A stretch of 16,021 nucleotides of DNA. Source: Bacteroidota bacterium. Lineage in GTDB: Bacteria > Bacteroidota > Bacteroidia > JAADEI01. The notes under the pieces were generated by a model. It searched no databases. It was not told where the DNA came from and was given only the letters and a program-made list of their open reading frames with translations. Position 1 is the stretch's first letter, and every line of letters starts with the position of its first letter. Location of the stretch: positions 1 to 16,021 of the forward strand of contig JAJRPU010000046.1 of the NCBI GenBank assembly GCA_024280615.1. Reading direction: 5' to 3'. Made by a program: the position numbers and the translations under genes. Positions 14,535 through 16,021 of this stretch are shown here, in pieces.

Positions 14535-16021
14535 ATGCTGAAGAGAGCATTAGTTAGGGTTGGAGTTGTTGCTATAGTTCTAATGGGTTGGGTTACTCAA
14601 AGCATTGCTCAGAAAACAGGCATAGGCACAAATACTCCCGTGGCAAGGTTCCATATAGCTGTTCCGGGAACATGGACAGACAGCGTTTTTATGATAACTC
14701 GCGGGACAAATACATTAATTAATATAACGAGGGATGCCAAGGTTGGGATTGGAACTGCTGCGCCGGCAGCTAACCTCCACGTTGTAGGGAACGCCAGAAT
14801 AACCAATCTTGCTGGAACATTTACCTCTCTGGTTATTTCTAATACCAATGGTGACTTGTCTATTCTCACATTTCCCAATGATGCAACGAAGGTCCTTTTG
14901 GGAGATGGGACATGGGGCACTGTCTCGGGTGGTGGCTCCGGACTCTGGATAGACGCAGGAACATACATTTTTCCACAACCTCATTCTGGTCTTACAGATA
15001 CAGTCGTTATTACTGATAATGGGTTTGTTGGAATAGGGACTATTAATCCTGGTGCTCCGTTAACTGTTGGTGGGTTAATCTATCAGATTGAAACTGGTCA
15101 ATCTGTGTTTATAGGGGAGCGAGCGGGGGATAATGATGACTTTACTAATAATCAGAATGTAGCGGTTGGATATGCAGCCCTGGAAGGGAATACCAGTGGT
15201 TCAAGGAATGTGGCAGTTGGTTATAATGCATTGAATTTGCTTCAGGACACTACTGATAATGTAGCTATTGGCTGGAACACTATGTCAAATGTTGAGTTTG
15301 GTATTAGGAATGTGGCAGTTGGTAATGAGGCATTGAAGGGTGCAGGGGGCAGTAGCGGTAGCTTTAATGTAGCAGTTGGCTTCCAGTCCTTGTCTGCCAA
15401 CGATACGGGTAATACCAATACAGCTGTTGGATACTGGGCGTTACAGCAGAACACAGGCGGTAGTGATAATGTTTCTGTGGGTTCACAAAGCATGTTGTTG
15501 AATACTATTGGGTCTCAGGATGTTTCTGTGGGTGCTTTTGCTTTGTCATCTATGTCTAATGACACTGGAAACGTTGCAATGGGATATAGAGCAATGGCAG
15601 ATAAAATGGGGAACTATAATGTAGCTATAGGATGGTCAAGCATGGAAAGAACAGGAGTTGCTTCTAATAATATAGCAATTGGGTCAAGTGCATTGGCAGG
15701 TGGAACCAACTTCCAAAACAATATCGCCATTGGCACATCAGCGTTGTTTTATAACGATACTTCCGATAATATAGGTATCGGCAATGCTTCGTTGGTTTTT
15801 AACGTCAAAGGTACTAAGAATGTTGGTTTAGGGTATGGCACAATCTCTGGAAGTTTTTGGGGCTTGGGGAATGCTTCTCGCAATGTAGCAGTTGGTTACG
15901 CCTCTATGTTTAATGCTGAGACAGGGGAGGGCAATGTAGCAATTGGTACAGATGCCCTTTCAGCGGATTCAGACCCAAGTTACAATGTTGCCGTAGGGGA
16001 TTCGAGTCTTGCTCGTTTAAC
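14535..16021 (+). CDS. Secreted surface/fibre protein with YadA-head-type repeats (3' partial)
   Basis: Open from an ATG at 14535 to the window edge: 495 complete codons, no stop. A signal peptide covers residues 1-25 (ending SIAQ). Three fibre-type GIGT motifs follow at 29-32, 71-74 and 166-169, the second continuing APAANLHVVGNARI, a pattern typical of Bacteroidota fibre-like proteins. From residue 208 to the edge there are at least 17 tandem units of mostly 16-19 residues starting N[VIT][AGS][VILM]G, such as NVAVGYAALEGNTSGSR and NVAIGTDALSADSDPSY. This is the left-handed beta-roll repeat of the YadA/trimeric autotransporter head (Hep_Hag type). Proteins of this build often end in a Peptidase_S74 domain like the one at the left edge of the window. 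A trimeric adhesive surface fibre is the likely product; it could also be a phage-like fibre, but no phage genes are near. Confidence 0.88.
   Translation, partial: MLKRALVRVGVVAIVLMGWVTQSIAQKTGIGTNTPVARFHIAVPGTWTDSVFMITRGTNTLINITRDAKVGIGTAAPAANLHVVGNARITNLAGTFTSLVISNTNGDLSILTFPNDATKVLLGDGTWGTVSGGGSGLWIDAGTYIFPQPHSGLTDTVVITDNGFVGIGTINPGAPLTVGGLIYQIETGQSVFIGERAGDNDDFTNNQNVAVGYAALEGNTSGSRNVAVGYNALNLLQDTTDNVAIGWNTMSNVEFGIRNVAVGNEALKGAGGSSGSFNVAVGFQSLSANDTGNTNTAVGYWALQQNTGGSDNVSVGSQSMLLNTIGSQDVSVGAFALSSMSNDTGNVAMGYRAMADKMGNYNVAIGWSSMERTGVASNNIAIGSSALAGGTNFQNNIAIGTSALFYNDTSDNIGIGNASLVFNVKGTKNVGLGYGTISGSFWGLGNASRNVAVGYASMFNAETGEGNVAIGTDALSADSDPSYNVAVGDSSLARL

Noticed and set aside
14609..15493. Minus-strand frames opposite the YadA-repeat gene (119, 89 and 83 residues)
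   Set aside because: They are low-complexity shadows rich in Val/Pro/Leu caused by the repetitive sense strand; the sense frame is open for 495 codons with a signal peptide.
15156..16021. Regularly spaced AATGTAGCAGTTGG-like repeats about 50 bases apart, superficially like a CRISPR array
   Set aside because: The repeats are imperfect, only about 14 bases, all in one reading frame, and encode the NVAVG core of YadA-head units in an open coding sequence.

Overview
The window looks like a chromosomal segment of a member of the Bacteroidota (taxonomy inferred, not searched). Four things support this: perfect TAnnTTTG promoter -7 elements at the right distance from genes on both strands, a DUF4837-type lipoprotein, the Bacteroidetes form of PurF, and secreted proteins with type IX secretion (T9SS)-like tails together with many lipoboxes. 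Base composition is moderately AT-rich by eye and Shine-Dalgarno motifs are generally not evident, which also fits.

Layout. (1) 1-598, plus strand: the 3' end of a surface or fibre protein ending in a Peptidase_S74 intramolecular chaperone domain. (2) 617-5464, minus strand: a tightly overlapping four-gene operon reading purF, LysM lytic transglycosylase, DUF4837 lipoprotein, and an unrecognised 308-residue protein, with a promoter just upstream of purF. (3) 5465-5648: a divergent control region with one promoter on each side and an inverted repeat. (4) 5649-6630, plus strand: tRNA-Pro(CGG) followed four bases later by the N-terminal half of a split transketolase. (5) 6704-9423, plus strand: three envelope or secreted proteins (a T9SS-tailed protein, an alkaline-phosphatase-superfamily lipoprotein, a lipocalin-like lipoprotein), closed by a rho-independent terminator. 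(6) 9535-12858, minus strand: an operon of glutaryl-CoA-dehydrogenase-like flavoenzyme, TPR lipoprotein and cysteine desulfurase. (7) 12907-13625, minus strand: two small membrane proteins of 110 residues each. (8) 13696-14346, minus strand: a 5'-truncated, probably frameshifted remnant of a T9SS protein with an FN3-like domain. (9) 14535-16021, plus strand: the 5' part of a large secreted protein with at least 17 YadA-head-type repeats, running off the window.

Most genes are housekeeping (purine synthesis, pentose phosphate pathway, Fe-S and thiolation sulfur supply, peptidoglycan turnover) interleaved with envelope proteins. I see no phage, transposon, CRISPR or defence cassette. The most notable points are the tRNA abutting the transketolase start, the transketolase half without its partner gene, the unrecognised 308-residue gene locked by overlaps into the purF/cell-wall operon, the Cys-Ala (not Cys-Gly) amidotransferase N terminus of PurF, the decaying T9SS gene, and the S74 and YadA-repeat surface proteins at the two ends.
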